64,000 bases of DNA from Flectonema sp. DT1601. Taxonomy: Eukaryota; Euglenozoa; Diplonemea; Diplonemida; Diplonemidae. The notes below the pieces were generated by a model. The model worked only from the letters and a program-made list of their open reading frames with translations, did no database searches and had not been told where the DNA came from. The DNA is taken from contig OZ025859.1 in the NCBI GenBank assembly GCA_964019425.1, positions 1 to 64,000 on the forward strand, written 5' to 3'. Of the stretch, positions 1 to 12,134 are shown piece by piece; within the stretch, counting starts at the first letter, position 1; each line of letters opens with the position of its first letter. The translations under genes and the position numbers were made by a program.

Positions 1-3000
1 GCGGGTTTGCGGGTTTGCGGGTTTGCGGGTTTGCGGGTTTGCGGGTTTGCGGGTTTGCGGGTTTGCGGGTTTGCGGGTTTGCGGGTTTGCGGGTTTGCGG
101 GTTTGCGGGTTTGCGGGTTTGCGGGTTTGCGGGTTTGCGGGTTTGCGGGTTTGCGGGTTTGCGGGTTTGCGGGTTTGCGGGTTTGCGGGTTTGCGGGTTT
201 GCGGGTTTGCGGGTTTGCGGGTTTGCGGGTTTGCGGGTTTGCGGGTTTGCGGGTTTGCGGGTTTGCGGGTTTGCGGGTTTGCGGGTTTGCGGGTTTGCGG
301 GTTTGCGGGTTTGCGGGTTTGCGGGTTTGCGGGTTTGCGGGTTTGCGGGTTTGCGGGTTTGCGGGTTTGCGGGTTTGCGGGTTTGCGGGTTTGCGGGTTT
401 GCGGGTTTGCGGGTTTGCGGGTTTGCGGGTTTGCGGGTTTGCGGGTTTGCGGGTTTGCGGGTTTGCGGGTTTGCGGGTTTGCGGGTTTGCGGGTTTGCGG
501 GTTTGCGGGTTTGCGGGTTTGCGGGTTTGCGGGTTTGCGGGTTTGCGGGTTTGCGGGTTTGCGGGTTTGCGGGTTTGCGGGTTTGCGGGTTTGCGGGTTT
601 GCGGGTTTGCGGGTTTGCGGGTTTGCGGGTTTGCGGGTTTGCGGGTTTGCGGGTTTGCGGGTTTGCGGGTTTGCGGGTTTGCGGGTTTGCGGGTTTGCGG
701 GTTTGCGGGTTTGCGGGTTTGCGGGTTTGCGGGTTTGCGGGTTTGCGGGTTTGCGGGTTTGCGGGTTTGCGGGTTTGCGGGTTTGCGGGTTTGCGGGTTT
801 GCGGGTTTGCGGGTTTGCGGGTTTGCGGGTTTGCGGGTTTGCGGGTTTGCGGGTTTGCGGGTTTGCGGGTTTGCGGGTTTGCGGGTTTGCGGGTTTGCGG
901 GTTTGCGGGTTTGCGGGTTTGCGGGTTTGCGGGTTTGCGGGTTTGCGGGTTTGCGGGTTTGCGGGTTTGCGGGTTTGCGGGTTTGCGGGTTTGCGGGTTT
1001 GCGGGTTTGCGGGTTTGCGGGTTTGCGGGTTTGCGGGTTTGCGGGTTTGCGGGTTTGCGGGTTTGCGGGTTTGCGGGTTTGCGGGTTTGCGGGTTTGCGG
1101 GTTTGCGGGTTTGCGGGTTTGCGGGTTTGCGGGTTTGCGGGTTTGCGGGTTTGCGGGTTTGCGGGTTTGCGGGTTTGCGGGTTTGCGGGTTTGCGGGTTT
1201 GCGGGTTTGCGGGTTTGCGGGTTTGCGGGTTTGCGGGTTTGCGGGTTTGCGGGTTTGCGGGTTTGCGGGTTTGCGGGTTTGCGGGTTTGCGGGTTTGCGG
1301 GTTTGCGGGTTTGCGGGTTTGCGGGTTTGCGGGTTTGCGGGTTTGCGGGTTTGCGGGTTTGCGGGTTTGCGGGTTTGCGGGTTTGCGGGTTTGCGGGTTT
1401 GCGGGTTTGCGGGTTTGCGGGTTTGCGGGTTTGCGGGTTTGCGGGTTTGCGGGTTTGCGGGTTTGCGGGTTTGCGGGTTTGCGGGTTTGCGGGTTTGCGG
1501 GTTTGCGGGTTTGCGGGTTTGCGGGTTTGCGGGTTTGCGGGTTTGCGGGTTTGCGGGTTTGCGGGTTTGCGGGTTTGCGGGTTTGCGGGTTTGCGGGTTT
1601 GCGGGTTTGCGGGTTTGCGGGTTTGCGGGTTTGCGGGTTTGCGGGTTTGCGGGTTTGCGGGTTTGCGGGTTTGCGGGTTTGCGGGTTTGCGGGTTTGCGG
1701 GTTTGCGGGTTTGCGGGTTTGCGGGTTTGCGGGTTTGCGGGTTTGCGGGTTTGCGGGTTTGCGGGTTTGCGGGTTTGCGGGTTTGCGGGTTTGCGGGTTT
1801 GCGGGTTTGCGGGTTTGCGGGTTTGCGGGTTTGCGGGTTTGCGGGTTTGCGGGTTTGCGGGTTTGCGGGTTTGCGGGTTTGCGGGTTTGCGGGTTTGCGG
1901 GTTTGCGGGTTTGCGGGTTTGCGGGTTTGCGGGTTTGCGGGTTTGCGGGTTTGCGGGTTTGCGGGTTTGCGGGTTTGCGGGTTTGCGGGTTTGCGGGTTT
2001 GCGGGTTTGCGGGTTTGCGGGTTTGCGGGTTTGCGGGTTTGCGGGTTTGCGGGTTTGCGGGTTTGCGGGTTTGCGGGTTTGCGGGTTTGCGGGTTTGCGG
2101 GTTTGCGGGTTTGCGGGTTTGCGGGTTTGCGGGTTTGCGGGTTTGCGGGTTTGCGGGTTTGCGGGTTTGCGGGTTTGCGGGTTTGCGGGTTTGCGGGTTT
2201 GCGGGTTTGCGGGTTTGCGGGTTTGCGGGGTTTGCGGGTTTGCGGGTTTGCGGGTTTGCGGGTTTGCGGGTTTGCGGGTTTGCGGGTTTGCGGGTTTGCG
2301 GGTTTGCGGGTTTGCGGGTTTGCGGGTTTGCGGGTTTGCGGGTTTGCGGGTTTGCGGGTTTGCGGGTTTGCGGGTTTGCGGGTTTGCGGGTTTGCGGGTT
2401 TGCGGGTTTGCGGGTTTGCGGGTTTGCGGGTTTGCGGGTTTGCGGGTTTGCGGGTTTGCGGGTTTGCGGGTTTGCGGGTTTGCGGGTTTGCGGGTTTGCG
2501 GGTTTGCGGGTTTGCGGGTTTGCGGGTTTGCGGGTTTGCGGGTTTGCGGGTTTGCGGGTTTGCGGGTTTGCGGGTTTGCGGGTTTGCGGGTTTGCGGGTT
2601 TGCGGGTTTGCGGGTTTGCGGGTTTGCGGGTTTGCGGGTTTGCGGGTTTGCGGGTTTGCGGGTTTGCGGGTTTGCGGGTTTGCGGGTTTGCGGGTTTGCG
2701 GGTTTGCGGGTTTGCGGGTTTGCGGGTTTGCGGGTTTGCGGGTTTGCGGGTTTGCGGGTTTGCGGGTTTGCGGGTTTGCGGGTTTGCGGGTTTGCGGGTT
2801 TGCGGGTTTGCGGGTTTGCGGGTTTGCGGGTTTGCGGGTTTGCGGGTTTGCGGGTTTGCGGGTTTGCGGGTTTGCGGGTTTGCGGGTTTGCGGGTTTGCG
2901 GGTTTGCGGGTTTGCGGGTTTGCGGGTTTGCGGGTTTGCGGGTTTGCGGGTTTGCGGGTTTGCGGGTTTGCGGGTTTGCGGGTTTGCGGGTTTGCGGGTT

Positions 3001-6000
3001 TGCGGGTTTGCGGGTTTGCGGGTTTGCGGGTTTGCGGGTTTGCGGGTTTGCGGGTTTGCGGGTTTGCGGGTTTGCGGGTTTGCGGGTTTGCGGGTTTGCG
3101 GGTTTGCGGGTTTGCGGGTTTGCGGGTTTGCGGGTTTGCGGGTTTGCGGGTTTGCGGGTTTGCGGGTTTGCGGGTTTGCGGGTTTGCGGGTTTGCGGGTT
3201 TGCGGGTTTGCGGGTTTGCGGGTTTGCGGGTTTGCGGGTTTGCGGGTTTGCGGGTTTGCGGGTTTGCGGGTTTGCGGGTTTGCGGGTTTGCGGGTTTGCG
3301 GGTTTGCGGGTTTGCGGGTTTGCGGGTTTGCGGGTTTGCGGGTTTGCGGGTTTGCGGGTTTGCGGGTTTGCGGGTTTGCGGGTTTGCGGGTTTGCGGGTT
3401 TGCGGGTTTGCGGGTTTGCGGGTTTGCGGGTTTGCGGGTTTGCGGGTTTGCGGGTTTGCGGGTTTGCGGGTTTGCGGGTTTGCGGGTTTGCGGGTTTGCG
3501 GGTTTGCGGGTTTGCGGGTTTGCGGGTTTGCGGGTTTGCGGGTTTGCGGGTTTGCGGGTTTGCGGGTTTGCGGGTTTGCGGGTTTGCGGGTTTGCGGGTT
3601 TGCGGGTTTGCGGGTTTGCGGGTTTGCGGGTTTGCGGGTTTGCGGGTTTGCGGGTTTGCGGGTTTGCGGGTTTGCGGGTTTGCGGGTTTGCGGGTTTGCG
3701 GGTTTGCGGGTTTGCGGGTTTGCGGGTTTGCGGGTTTGCGGGTTTGCGGGTTTGCGGGTTTGCGGGTTTGCGGGTTTGCGGGTTTGCGGGTTTGCGGGTT
3801 TGCGGGTTTGCGGGTTTGCGGGTTTGCGGGTTTGCGGGTTTGCGGGTTTGCGGGTTTGCGGGTTTGCGGGTTTGCGGGTTTGCGGGTTTGCGGGTTTGCG
3901 GGTTTGCGGGTTTGCGGGTTTGCGGGTTTGCGGGTTTGCGGGTTTGCGGGTTTGCGGGTTTGCGGGTTTGCGGGTTTGCGGGTTTGCGGGTTTGCGGGTT
4001 TGCGGGTTTGCGGGTTTGCGGGTTTGCGGGTTTGCGGGTTTGCGGGTTTGCGGGTTTGCGGGTTTGCGGGTTTGCGGGTTTGCGGGTTTGCGGGTTTGCG
4101 GGTTTGCGGGTTTGCGGGTTTGCGGGTTTGCGGGTTTGCGGGTTTGCGGGTTTGCGGGTTTGCGGGTTTGCGGGTTTGCGGGTTTGCGGGTTTGCGGGTT
4201 TGCGGGTTTGCGGGTTTGCGGGTTTGCGGGTTTGCGGGTTTGCGGGTTTGCGGGTTTGCGGGTTTGCGGGTTTGCGGGTTTGCGGGTTTGCGGGTTTGCG
4301 GGTTTGCGGGTTTGCGGGTTTGCGGGTTTGCGGGTTTGCGGGTTTGCGGGTTTGCGGGTTTGCGGGTTTGCGGGTTTGCGGGTTTGCGGGTTTGCGGGTT
4401 TGCGGGTTTGCGGGTTTGCGGGTTTGCGGGTTTGCGGGTTTGCGGGTTTGCGGGTTTGCGGGTTTGCGGGTTTGCGGGTTTGCGGGTTTGCGGGTTTGCG
4501 GGTTTGCGGGTTTGCGGGTTTGCGGGTTTGCGGGTTTGCGGGTTTGCGGGTTTGCGGGTTTGCGGGTTTGCGGGTTTGCGGGTTTGCGGGTTTGCGGGTT
4601 TGCGGGTTTGCGGGTTTGCGGGTTTGCGGGTTTGCGGGTTTGCGGGTTTGCGGGTTTGCGGGTTTGCGGGTTTGCGGGTTTGCGGGTTTGCGGGTTTGCG
4701 GGTTTGCGGGTTTGCGGGTTTGCGGGTTTGCGGGTTTGCGGGTTTGCGGGTTTGCGGGTTTGCGGGTTTGCGGGTTTGCGGGTTTGCGGGTTTGCGGGTT
4801 TGCGGGTTTGCGGGTTTGCGGGTTTGCGGGTTTGCGGGTTTGCGGGTTTGCGGGTTTGCGGGTTTGCGGGTTTGCGGGTTTGCGGGTTTGCGGGTTTGCG
4901 GGTTTGCGGGTTTGCGGGTTTGCGGGTTTGCGGGTTTGCGGGTTTGCGGGTTTGCGGGTTTGCGGGTTTGCGGGTTTGCGGGTTTGCGGGTTTGCGGGTT
5001 TGCGGGTTTGCGGGTTTGCGGGTTTGCGGGTTTGCGGGTTTGCGGGTTTGCGGGTTTGCGGGTTTGCGGGTTTGCGGGTTTGCGGGTTTGCGGGTTTGCG
5101 GGTTTGCGGGTTTGCGGGTTTGCGGGTTTGCGGGTTTGCGGGTTTGCGGGTTTGCGGGTTTGCGGGTTTGCGGGTTTGCGGGTTTGCGGGTTTGCGGGTT
5201 TGCGGGTTTGCGGGTTTGCGGGTTTGCGGGTTTGCGGGTTTGCGGGTTTGCGGGTTTGCGGGTTTGCGGGTTTGCGGGTTTGCGGGTTTGCGGGTTTGCG
5301 GGTTTGCGGGTTTGCGGGTTTGCGGGTTTGCGGGTTTGCGGGTTTGCGGGTTTGCGGGTTTGCGGGTTTGCGGGTTTGCGGGTTTGCGGGTTTGCGGGTT
5401 TGCGGGTTTGCGGGTTTGCGGGTTTGCGGGTTTGCGGGTTTGCGGGTTTGCGGGTTTGCGGTTTGCGGGTTTGCGGGTTTGCGGGTTTGCGGGTTTGCGG
5501 GTTTGCGGGTTTGCGGGTTTGCGGGTTTGCGGGTTTGCGGGTTTGCGGGTTTGCGGGTTTGCGGGTTTGCGGGTTTGCGGGTTTGCGGGTTTGCGGGTTT
5601 GCGGGTTTGCGGGTTTGCGGGTTTGCGGGTTTGCGGGTTTGCGGGTTTGCGGGTTTGCGGGTTTGCGGGTTTGCGGGTTTGCGGGTTTGCGGGTTTGCGG
5701 GTTTGCGGGTTTGCGGGTTTGCGGGTTTGCGGGTTTGCGGGTTTGCGGGTTTGCGGGTTTGCGGGTTTGCGGGTTTGCGGGTTTGCGGGTTTGCGGGTTT
5801 GCGGGTTTGCGGGTTTGCGGGTTTGCGGGTTTGCGGGTTTGCGGGTTTGCGGGTTTGCGGGTTTGCGGGTTTGCGGGTTTGCGGGTTTGCGGGTTTGCGG
5901 GTTTGCGGGTTTGCGGGTTTGCGGGTTTGCGGGTTTGCGGGTTTGCGGGTTTGCGGGTTTGCGGGTTTGCGGGTTTGCGGGTTTGCGGGTTTGCGGGTTT

Positions 6001-6544
6001 GCGGGTTTGCGGGTTTGCGGGTTTGCGGGTTTGCGGGTTTGCGGGTTTGCGGGTTTGCGGGTTTGCGGGTTTGCGGGTTTGCGGGTTTGCGGGTTTGCGG
6101 GTTTGCGGGTTTGCGGGTTTGCGGGTTTGCGGGTTTGCGGGTTTGCGGGTTTGCGGGTTTGCGGGTTTGCGGGTTTGCGGGTTTGCGGGTTTGCGGGTTT
6201 GCGGGTTTGCGGGTTTGCGGGTTTGCGGGTTTGCGGGTTTGCGGGTTTGCGGGTTTGCGGGTTTGCGGGTTTGCGGGTTTGCGGGTTTGCGGGTTTGCGG
6301 GTTTGCGGGTTTGCGGGTTTGCGGGTTTGCGGGTTTGCGGGTTTGCGGGTTTGCGGGTTTGCGGGTTTGCGGGTTTGCGGGTTTGCGGGTTTGCGGGTTT
6401 GCGGGTTTGCGGGTTTGCGGGTTTGCGGGTTTGCGGGTTTGCGGGTTTGCGGGTTTGCGGGTTTGCGGGTTTGCGGGTTTGCGGGTTTGCGGGTTTGCGG
6501 GTTTGCGGGTTTGCGGGTTTGCGGGTTTGCGGGTTTGCGGGTTG
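1..6544 (+). repeat. 8-bp satellite array (TTTGCGGG)n
   Basis: About 818 head-to-tail copies of an 8-bp unit fill the left edge of the window and continue beyond it. I see only two internal departures: one extra G near 2227-2230 and one missing G near 5459-5461, which cancel in phase, plus a T-to-G change in the last unit. The unit is G/T-rich like a telomere repeat, but the G-rich strand runs 5' to 3' into the window, the reverse of a left chromosome end. Because the unit has 8 bases and no stop in any frame, all three + frames read the same 8-residue cycle; this is not evidence of a protein. A short two-unit echo occurs at 53078-53091 and an inverted one at 11964-11985. Confidence 0.97.
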
Positions 6545-6545
6545 G

Positions 6546-7265
6546 CGGGCATGTTGCCCTAAGTCGCTGCTGCTTATCTATGGCACTGCTATTTGAGGCA
6601 CTACCACTACAGCTGTCTTCAGGCTTATCCCTGTTTGGGGTACAGACGTGACGCTTTCTCTATTCTCTGAGCCTTCTGTGATCGCGATTCAGATACTGGA
6701 CGTTTCTGGACCCCTTTCTCATGCGTATCTTACTTCTGACTGTCCAAGTGCTGTTGAGTGACTTCAGGGATGTCTCGGTGTTTTCATGCACTCTGGGATC
6801 AATGCTCTCCTCCGCAGAATGACTTTGTGAGCTGCCCTGCAGAACATCGTTTTCAGCTGCGTTATCCTGCCCGTGAGCCTCATGACCTCAAGCATGGCCG
6901 GGCGAGAGCGCTGCTCTCTTTCGTGGCGTGTTCTTGAGGTGGAAACTGATACGGAAATGGTATATTAGCAAACTGCGCATACAGGGGCACACCAAGACTC
7001 ACCTCTTCTCATTGTAAAAAAAAATTATTTGAAGGTGCATTTCACAGGCCTCAAAATTGGACCCCCAGGTACCACACGGTCCACACTTTTTGAGATTTTT
7101 CATTCCTTTGCCGAAATCAGCCAAATCGAGGTTTTTTCGGCCCCAAAATCACATTTTTGGGGGTTCTGATGGGGTCCTGGGTATTTTTTGCCCCCGGGAA
7201 GGTTATATTTACTAAAATTCGGAAAAAGTACTTTATCGACAGCTTGTACCCCCCTAGGGGGGGGG
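6546..7265. repeat. dispersed repeat R, copy A, abutting the satellite
   Basis: This stretch matches 52118-52817 in the same orientation with scattered substitutions and small indels. Both copies run from a GGGCATGTTGCCCT-like start to a common ACTTTATCGACAGCTTGTACCCC end. Part of it (about 7055-7110) also appears inverted at about 50395-50495. No coding potential was recognised. It is probably a non-autonomous or degraded transposon; I cannot assign a family. Copy A starts exactly where the satellite stops. Confidence 0.85.
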
Positions 7266-7508
7266 AGGGCTTGCGTTCCGCCAAATTCCCCATCCCGTAG
7301 TTCTTCTCACATTTCTATTTTATTGAAAATAATGTAATGAACGATAACCTCAGTTCAATTCTTAATTTTGTCTTAATTAGTTTAACAATACAAAATGGAT
7401 GAAGATGGTCATTCCCTTATTAATATAACCAAATTCCTATATTTCCATCCCAGGGTCGCACACATTGCAGATACAAGTTCGATAAACCTGTTGTGAATGG
7501 TTTATAAA
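7266..7508. other. intergenic, no gene seen
   Basis: Begins with a run of C/G after repeat R and then is AT-rich. No open frame, RNA or repeat match to the rest of the window was recognised. Confidence 0.6.
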
Positions 7509-7651
7509 ATGCTCAGAATGAAGAAAAATAAAGTGGAAAGACAGGGGGGGATGTGACTAAATAAATAAAAAATGGATTTTTATTTATTTATTTACTTATT
7601 TAGTCACATCCCCCCTGTCTTTCCACTTTATTTTTCTTCATTCTGAGCATT
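7509..7651. repeat. giant perfect hairpin (inverted repeat, about 60-bp arms)
   Basis: The left arm from ATGCTCAGAATG to ACTAAATAAATAAA is mirrored by the right arm ending CATTCTGAGCAT, with a loop of only about 15-20 nt. The visible difference is one base in the G/C run (seven G against six C). It carries no gene. It could be a foldback element, a recent inverted duplication, or an assembly or template-switch artefact. It lies just beyond the 3' end of the decayed LINE at 7.7-10.9 kb. Confidence 0.9.
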
Positions 7652-7783
7652 CTTGCCCTTCTTATTTTTTGATAAAGTAAATAAGTAAAAACAAGCGCAA
7701 CTGTCCTGAGTCCGTTGGAGGACTTCCCCGGATAGGAATCTCAAGACACAGTTAATATAAAGCGAAGGATCAGTACAGGGACG

Positions 7784-7798
7784 GTGGCCAAAGACCAC
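7784..7798 (-). other. conserved LINE 3' UTR stem-loop
   Basis: GTGGCCAAAGACCAC on the + strand. Read as RNA from the - strand it forms a 6-bp stem with a 3-nt loop in which one pair is a G-U wobble. The full-length LINE has GTGGTCAAAGACCAC (38789-38803), a perfect stem at the same place. Conservation of pairing despite a base change suggests a structure recognised by the element's own RT; that role is inferred. Confidence 0.6.
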
Positions 7799-7909
7799 TG
7801 GGTTACCTACGAGCCATGAAGCTCTGCGGATGTCCCCAGAGAAATTAGGAGATGATTAAGGAGTGTGATAAGGGAGAATGATACTAATGAATTAGCAACT
7901 ACCAATCAG

Positions 7910-10900
7910 TTAACAGTTTGATAAGCCTGTTCGTTGTTCCAAATGCCATAAGTAGCCGGCTAGGGCGTGAAGATTTCTCGTCGCAAACATTATTGAAAGA
8001 TTCAGTTTGGTCTCGGAAATTCTCGCTTCCTGAATGTTTGATCTAATTGTTCCTTCTCTGATGCGGACCACGTCACCATCCTCGCAATCAAATATTAGAT
8101 GTCGGGCAGAAGAGCCTGTTCTTTTGCAGAAGGGGCACTTTGTCGGTAGTTCATTTACCCTGATCAGGGGGTGAGAGCCCGTTCTGAACCTAGCTATCCT
8201 TATCTCTGATTCTCTCAGCATGTCCTTGGGGTATCGAGCCGCTCTCAGGCCTCCGGTAGCATCAAGATATTGCCTAAGCATCACCCGTTTGATCGGTGGT
8301 TTCGCCCTTGTTGAACCCTCCATAACCTTACCAAACAGCTTTCTGTTAGCTTCCCTCACTATCCTTGACTTATGTGCGAAGAAGTCCATTAGTCGTTGAC
8401 ACCTGCTTGCTCTTAACATCTTTTGAGATCTTTTTCGCCAGTTCATCTGCCTTGTCATGCGGTTCAATTCCCACGTGAGCTGGGATGAATTGAAGGTGAA
8501 CGAATGAGTCTAATTTCCTTATCCCTTCTAGTATCGAGAGAGAGTTCAGCTTCCTCTGAGCCGCAATTCCACCACGCAGCTCATCCAGATTGGATTTAGA
8601 ATCACTGAAGACTCTCGTGATTCCAGATCTGGGACCCAAGACAGAGGTTGCTTTTCCAAATTCACTTATTAGCAGCTTCAGAGTTACCTGTTCAGCTTTA
8701 TAACTACTTTCCGTTGCAACAAGTCTCGATGCCATGGCCCGTTCACACGGCGTGATCTGCACTGCCGCTGCGCCTGCCGTGTAGTTGACAGGGTCGTGGG
8801 ATCCGTCAACAAAAATGGACGAGGTACATGGCCTAAGTTCGCTGCAGTACTCCCCGAACTTAGCCTTGTCCACTTCAGCAACACCGGTCTTCGAATGTCC
8901 ATATCCGCAAGATATCCCCAGGTTCGGAACATCTATCCATGGCTCGATGCTGTCAGGCATGACAATCCCCTGGATCTCCATATTACGGTCCTCGGCCGGT
9001 AAAGTTGAACTCCAAGTTCCACTAGCGATTCCCTTCGTAGAAGGAACCCAATCCAGTGACCGATACCTAAATAAGGCAATCCTGGCTTGCTTCTCAATCT
9101 GCAGTCTCATCGGGAGTATGTTCGCCCCCCACAGTAACGGAAGGGACCTTGTGTTGAAGCCGCAGCCGGTGATCTTTCTAGCTATCTTCCTCAGATTCAG
9201 GTCAATAGGTTTAAGCTGTTCATCTGTCAGGAAAGGTCCATAGCTCTCAAGCCCATACAGAATCCTTGAGAGGATGTACAAGTTCTTGATCATGTTCAGC
9301 GTTTTGAAATCAAAGTTGAATAGCCCCAACTTTCGAAGCAGAACAAGTCCCTTCCTCGTCTCATCCAGTAGTTTATCCACTTGTGTACCATATTTCAGGT
9401 CATCGTCAATATGGACACCCAAGTACTTAACACTATCCACCATCGGCATGAGTACGGCAGTCAGCAACTTCACCCAGGTCGGATCCGGTCCCACTGGCAT
9501 CAGTTCAAGAAGTTCACTTGCCTTCGTAATCCCCGTATCACCCAGCTTGAGGATCATCGCCCCGTTTCCAAGTAATGGCCTACCTTCTTCATTTGACCGA
9601 ATCATCCCAGCCAGTTCCTCCCTACTGACCCGAAAGAAGTTCTCTCCTGACGTTCTGGGGAATCCCAGCCTCCAATACATATTCCTAGGACAGTCCACCG
9701 GCATCCCGCAGGTCTTCGAAACCGACAGTGCCATGTCATTATCTTTGCACCAACGATCTACTAACCCGAGGACTAACTGCGCCATCCGGTAAGTTACTTT
9801 AAAATCCTTATTCGAAACCACACAAGCTGTGTCGTCTGCGTAGAGTGCTGAAACACTTAGCCAGGTCGTCGACATATATCAGATAAAGGAGAGGTCCAAC
9901 AATCGACCCTTGCGGAACACCTTTCGTCACAGTTCTGTATGCGCTCAGATTGCCATTGACACTAACTTTTGCTTTCCTTCGCGTCAGAAAGTCAGCAACC
10001 CATCCGATGAATGGTGAAGGAATCCCCATCGTCACCATTTTAGCAATCAGTTTAACATGATTTATCCTATCAAATGCCTCAGTGAAGTCGAAAGAGAGTA
10101 GAATTGAACCCTTACCACTTTTTCTCGCACCATGAAGCGCATTGACCAGCAGTGAGATTTGCTCGCAAGTATTCCTACCCCTTCTGAAACCTGCCTGAAT
10201 GGAGGACAAGGCATTATTTGACGTCAACCAATACATCAGCCTGTCGTAAATTACCCGTTCAAGCATTTTACCGACTACAGATGTCAACGTGATCGGCCTG
10301 TAGCTGGATAGCTTTTCTTTGGGTGTATACCGGTTTAATCATACCCTCTTTCCAGACCTTCGGAACCCTAGCTGAGAGCCAGGAGTCGTTGAATACCAAT
10401 AAGAGAAATCGTCTACCGGTTGCAGAAAGGTTCTTCAGCATCGCCCCGTGGATCCCATCAGGACCCGGAGCCTTACCAGCTTTTACCTTCTTGATAGCGC
10501 GCTCAAGCTCAGACATCACCAGAGGTCCACAAGCACCTGCGTAATCACTTGGCTTCAGCTTCGGAGATTTCAAATGTTTCCTGACAGAGGTCTTAACGAA
10601 CTGATCGAGAAATTTACTGGGGAGTTGGTCCTCACTGAATTCAGGGATTTGGATGTCTTGACCCCCATCGGCATCCAGGTCCTTAATCTTCTTGAAGGCG
10701 AATGCAAAACCTTCACCTTGTGCAAGTTTCTCAGCAACGAACTTCCCCTTCGCTTGTTTGGCCTCAGGGGTTGAGGAATTCCACAATCTCCTCCTCTTAC
10801 CCTGGATCCTGAGCCTTCTGCGGATGTTCTTCTTCGCCACATGAAGCAGGATACGGTTAAATGTTGCCGCTCTGATACCCACCTTCGGAGGACTGTTCAC
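7910..10900 (-). pseudogene. LINE ORF2 remnant: RT, RNase H, zinc motif
   Basis: Four overlapping open segments follow each other: 10268-10900 (linker and first RT part), 9808-10287 (RT palm with FDFTEAFDRINH and GVPQGSIVGPLLYLIYVDDL), 8370-9875 (LYADDTACVV, thumb, RNase H with VDGSHDP and the AHVGIEPHDKADELA end), and 7910-8467 (C terminus with CPFC...H...C). The frame changes at about 10.28, 9.84 and 8.45 kb show that it is no longer translated as one protein. Compared with the full-length relative the family identity is obvious, but the sequence is a diverged subfamily rather than a recent copy. Confidence 0.88.
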
Positions 10901-10919
10901 CTTGCTAAGTCGGTAATCC

Positions 10920-11060
10920 TTTTTTTTTTTTTTTTTTTTTTTGAGTGCACCACGACCCGTGAGTCTGTGATGCTGTTTGCGCTGTTAGGCGCGGCTGTTC
11001 TTTTTCTTTCTTTCTTTCTTACTTTCTTTGTTTTGGGGGTTGGGGGTGGGAATCCCGTAG
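10920..11060 (-). mobile_element. possible SINE tail (poly-A on - strand)
   Basis: A 23-nt T-run on the + strand (poly-A on -) is preceded on the - strand by a GTGCACTC end that resembles the ACACTC end before the poly-A of the SINE at 36.5 kb. A C/T-rich block follows to about 11060. No tRNA-like head is visible here, so the element is truncated or different. Low confidence. Confidence 0.3.
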
Positions 11061-12134
11061 GCTTCGTATCTCCTTTCTTTGTTTTGATAACTTAAAACCA
11101 ATACTACATAATTAATTGTCCACTTGGACGACTTCAGATGTGTTGCAATGATTCAATGTTGATATTCGAAATGTCGATGTTTTAATTAAGTTAAATACAG
11201 AGGATGGGAGAAATATTTATAAAACCGAAAATTTGATGTTTGGAAACATTATAGAAATTGCAGGATAATTGATAAACAATTATGCTTCAGAAAACAAAAA
11301 TAACAATCGCTGTCTGCGATAATTTTCATTTAAAGTATTCTTGTTCTTAGTGTGAATTTTTCACGATATCAATTTTTCTCTTTACCAGACTCTGCCCAGT
11401 TTTTCTTACTCCAAAGTACGAACTTGAAACAGTGTAGATACTTCTTTGTTGTGGATACAATTCCAGTGTTTGTCTTTACTTTCGTTCTTAACTTTTACTT
11501 TTGCATTTTGTGATGGAAAGCGAATTACCACATCAAGAAGATAAAAATGGGAACTTGAAATACTGAGAACCAAGAAGGAACGAAGGAGGGAACAGTAGAC
11601 ACAAAAGATTAAACCTTTCTCCACTGCAATTCCCCCCAATTCACAATTTCCATTAGCCTGGTATACTGCCAGCCAGCAGGTTTGCGCCGAGGCGTTCAGA
11701 TGTTGTACTTCAGTGCAGTAGAGGGAAGCTTCGATAACCGCGGGTAACTGCCCGACAAGCTGCAATTGAAGAGCGTTGGCAATGAAGTTTCGGAGATCAT
11801 GGTGAAGGACGTGTGCAGAAGGAGTTCGACAGCCAGGAAGGAAAGAAGTCATTGCAGTGAAGACCCACAGGGTAGCTGCCCAAGAAGCTGCTATTAAATG
11901 AAACGTTGGCATGCAGTTCCCCAATTCACATTTATATTAGACTGGTATGCAAGTGAGTTCGGTGCGGGTTTGCGGGCAAACCCGCAAACCAACACTCAGA
12001 CTGGGAACTGCACAAAAGGCAAGTGAAGTACGATATACTTTTATAATACTTACCTTTTCATTGATCTATGTTAAACGGTGTTTAAGTATCATTTCTGTTC
12101 TCTTATCATTATTTCATTGTACTCATTTATTCAG
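11061..12134. other. intergenic; one unrecognised 172-aa open frame on -
   Basis: The stretch is mostly AT-rich without recognisable genes. An open frame at 11406-11924 (-) has a hydrophobic start and several cysteines, but no homology I recognise and no conservation to test. Two similar short blocks (about 11636 and 11925, CCCAATTCACA...TTAG-CTGGTAT) suggest a local duplication. At 11964-11985 a palindrome of the satellite unit occurs (GCGGGTTTG-CGGG-CAAACCCGC). Confidence 0.4.

Larger units (their letters stand above)
7700..10915 (-). mobile_element. decayed, 5'-truncated LINE (same family as 38.5-44.7 kb)
   Basis: On the - strand this region encodes, in several frames, the ORF2 linker, reverse transcriptase, RNase H and C-terminal zinc motif of a non-LTR retrotransposon. 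It is clearly related to the full element at 38.5-44.7 kb (for example the shared FAFAFKKIK segment and the GxRRGRNTCEQI region). The endonuclease domain and ORF1 are missing, as expected of 5' truncation during target-primed reverse transcription. The 3' UTR is conserved, including a hairpin at 7784-7798. A T-run on the + strand starts at 10920, right next to the truncated 5' end, and belongs to another insertion. Confidence 0.9.

Noticed and set aside
1-6544. Left-end chromosome telomere
   Set aside because: A left telomere would show the C-rich strand on +; here the G-rich strand is on +, so a normal terminal array is excluded at this orientation.
7-6651. Three 2200-codon open frames with an LRVCGFAG repeat
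   Set aside because: They are produced by the stop-free 8-bp satellite in all three + frames; no start context or unique domain.
11406-11924. Secreted 172-aa protein gene
   Set aside because: Hydrophobic start only; no homology, no conservation, low-complexity end. Left as an unproven open frame in the intergenic note.
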